A stretch of DNA of 64,000 nucleotides from Thioclava nitratireducens (GTDB lineage: Bacteria > Pseudomonadota > Alphaproteobacteria > Rhodobacterales > Rhodobacteraceae). The DNA lies in the NCBI RefSeq assembly GCF_001940525.2, contig NZ_CP019437.1, positions 780,501-844,500 on the forward strand, written 5' to 3'. Below the pieces are notes generated by a model. That model saw nothing but the letters and a program-made list of their open reading frames with translations, was not told the origin of the DNA and did not search any database. How positions within the stretch are numbered: the first letter of the stretch is position 1; every line of letters starts with the position of its first letter. Below, one piece after another: positions 62,952 through 64,000 of this stretch. Position numbers and translations under genes: made by a program.

Positions 62952-64000
62952 ATGAAAGACGACAGGCTTGAGCAGGCAGACCGGTGGAGCGTTGAACGCG
63001 CCTGGGCATGGCGCCGCGAGATCGGATGGCTTTGTGGCTTCAACTACCTGCCGAGCGTCGCGGTCAACTTCGTCGAGTTCTGGCGCGGCGCGGATTTCGC
63101 CCCCGAGGTCATCGAACGCGAGCTGGGCTGGGCGCGCGAGATCGGGTTCAACGTCGTGCGCGTCAACCTGCCCTTCGTCGTCTGGCAGGCCGAGGGGACC
63201 GGGCTGCTCGACCGGGTGGACCGCTTTCTGGCCATCGCGGCTTCGCACGGTCTTGGCGTCATTCTCTGCCCGTTCGACGATTGCGAATTCTCTGGCGAGC
63301 CGGCCACGCCCGGGCCACAGCCCGACCCCGTGCCCGCCGTCCATAACAGTCGCGCCGTGGGCAGCCCCGGCAGAGCGATCGTCGAGGATCCGTCCCGTCG
63401 GCCCGAGCTGGAAACCTATCTGCGCGCGATCGTCATGCGGTTCCGCGCAGATTCCCGCGTCATCTTGTGGGATCTCTATAACGAGCCGGGAAACCGGATG
63501 ATTTTTCGCTCCGGTCGCTATGAGAGCTACTCAGAAAGGCTTGAGCAAGCGAGCCTGTCGCTGATGCGTGATTGCTTCGCCTGGGCGCGGGAGTGCGCCC
63601 CGAGCCAGCCGCTTACCGTGGCCGCGTGGTCGGTGCCTGGAGAGGGCACATCCTACGCGACGGAGATTGACCGAACCGCGCTCGCGCTCTCCGATGTCGT
63701 GACCTTCCACGCCTATGTGCCGCGCGCGAGAATGGAGGCGACGATCACGGCGCTCAGCGCGCTGAATCGGCCCTTGATCTGCACTGAATGGATGGCACGC
63801 AGTCTCGACAGCACGATCGCCGAGCAGATCCCGCTGTTTCGCGAAACCGGCGTCGGAGCGCTGCAATGGGGCTTCGTGCGCGGCCGCAGTCAAACCTGGC
63901 TGCCTTGGCCCGACGGTGTGTCAGGCACGACCAAGATCGGCGAGGACGGCGCTTGGTTCCACGACCTCGTGGACCAGACTGGACAGCCCTACTCGCCTGC
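62952..64000 (+). CDS. Glycoside hydrolase (cellulase/GH5-like), C-terminus cut by window edge
   Basis: At least 349 residues, open at the end of the window; start at 62952 or 62949 (AGGA upstream). A TIM-barrel glycosidase: GWAREIGFNVVRVNLPF, VILWDLYNEPGN with the acid/base Glu in NEP, and LICTEWMAR with the nucleophile Glu. No signal peptide is evident, so it probably acts in the cytoplasm on oligosaccharide imported by the adjacent ABC system. The substrate is unknown. Confidence 0.85.
   Translation, partial: MKDDRLEQADRWSVERAWAWRREIGWLCGFNYLPSVAVNFVEFWRGADFAPEVIERELGWAREIGFNVVRVNLPFVVWQAEGTGLLDRVDRFLAIAASHGLGVILCPFDDCEFSGEPATPGPQPDPVPAVHNSRAVGSPGRAIVEDPSRRPELETYLRAIVMRFRADSRVILWDLYNEPGNRMIFRSGRYESYSERLEQASLSLMRDCFAWARECAPSQPLTVAAWSVPGEGTSYATEIDRTALALSDVVTFHAYVPRARMEATITALSALNRPLICTEWMARSLDSTIAEQIPLFRETGVGALQWGFVRGRSQTWLPWPDGVSGTTKIGEDGAWFHDLVDQTGQPYSP

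Overview
The window is chromosomal DNA from a GC-rich alphaproteobacterium, most likely Rhodobacteraceae/Paracoccaceae. The evidence is the housekeeping order (murA, DUF2948, hisD, UPF0262, low-Mr phosphatase; infA, maf, rng, yacG), an aa3-type cytochrome oxidase subunit IV, a TAXI-type TRAP transporter, the pyrB / pseudo-dihydroorotase / plsY cluster and an FdsGBA-type NAD formate dehydrogenase. I would not name the genus from sequence reading alone.

Layout. 1-19.7 kb is core genome: sixA (partial), a 4Fe-4S protein, argB, an SDR, plsY, a pseudo-dihydroorotase, pyrB, a uracil-DNA glycosylase-like protein, an RND efflux pair, a DsbD-N-like protein, yqgE, a threonylcarbamoyl-AMP synthase, an acyl-CoA dehydrogenase/MBL-hydrolase operon and an AbrB-type membrane protein. 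19.9-23.5 kb is a TAXI-TRAP uptake operon with DUF1850. 23.9-26.6 kb is a flavin electron-transfer operon on the minus strand: FMN-binding protein, ApbE and an RnfD-like membrane domain fused to a ferredoxin reductase.

26.87-33.37 kb is an integrative island in tRNA-Thr(GGT), bounded by a 29-bp direct repeat. Its integrase lies next to the tRNA. The cargo is an STM4504/AbiJ-like protein, a serine recombinase, two Cys-rich unknown proteins and an RNase HI-like protein that lacks key catalytic residues. 33.5-41.9 kb is core genome again (murA to yacG). 42.07-45.38 kb is a second, rearranged element at tRNA-Phe(GAA). It has an integrase, an 80-bp and a 228-bp inverted repeat that together form an inverted attP-like junction, and an IS3-family element; a decayed integrase fragment lies just beyond it.

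46.7-58.3 kb looks like a formate/oxalate locus: an NtrC-like regulator with atypical sigma54 motifs, a sensor kinase, three evenly spaced dyads upstream of an OFA-family transporter, a LysR regulator, fdsG-fdsB-fdsA, a truncated and frameshifted fdsC (FdhD) remnant, and fdsD. 58.5-64 kb is a LacI-controlled sugar ABC locus with a glycoside hydrolase that runs off the end.

The most unusual observations are the fdsC remnant inside an otherwise intact fds operon, the three-dyad array beside a regulator with GAFNGA in place of GAFTGA, the attP-like inverted junction in the tRNA-Phe element, and the pseudo-RNase H cassette on the tRNA-Thr island.
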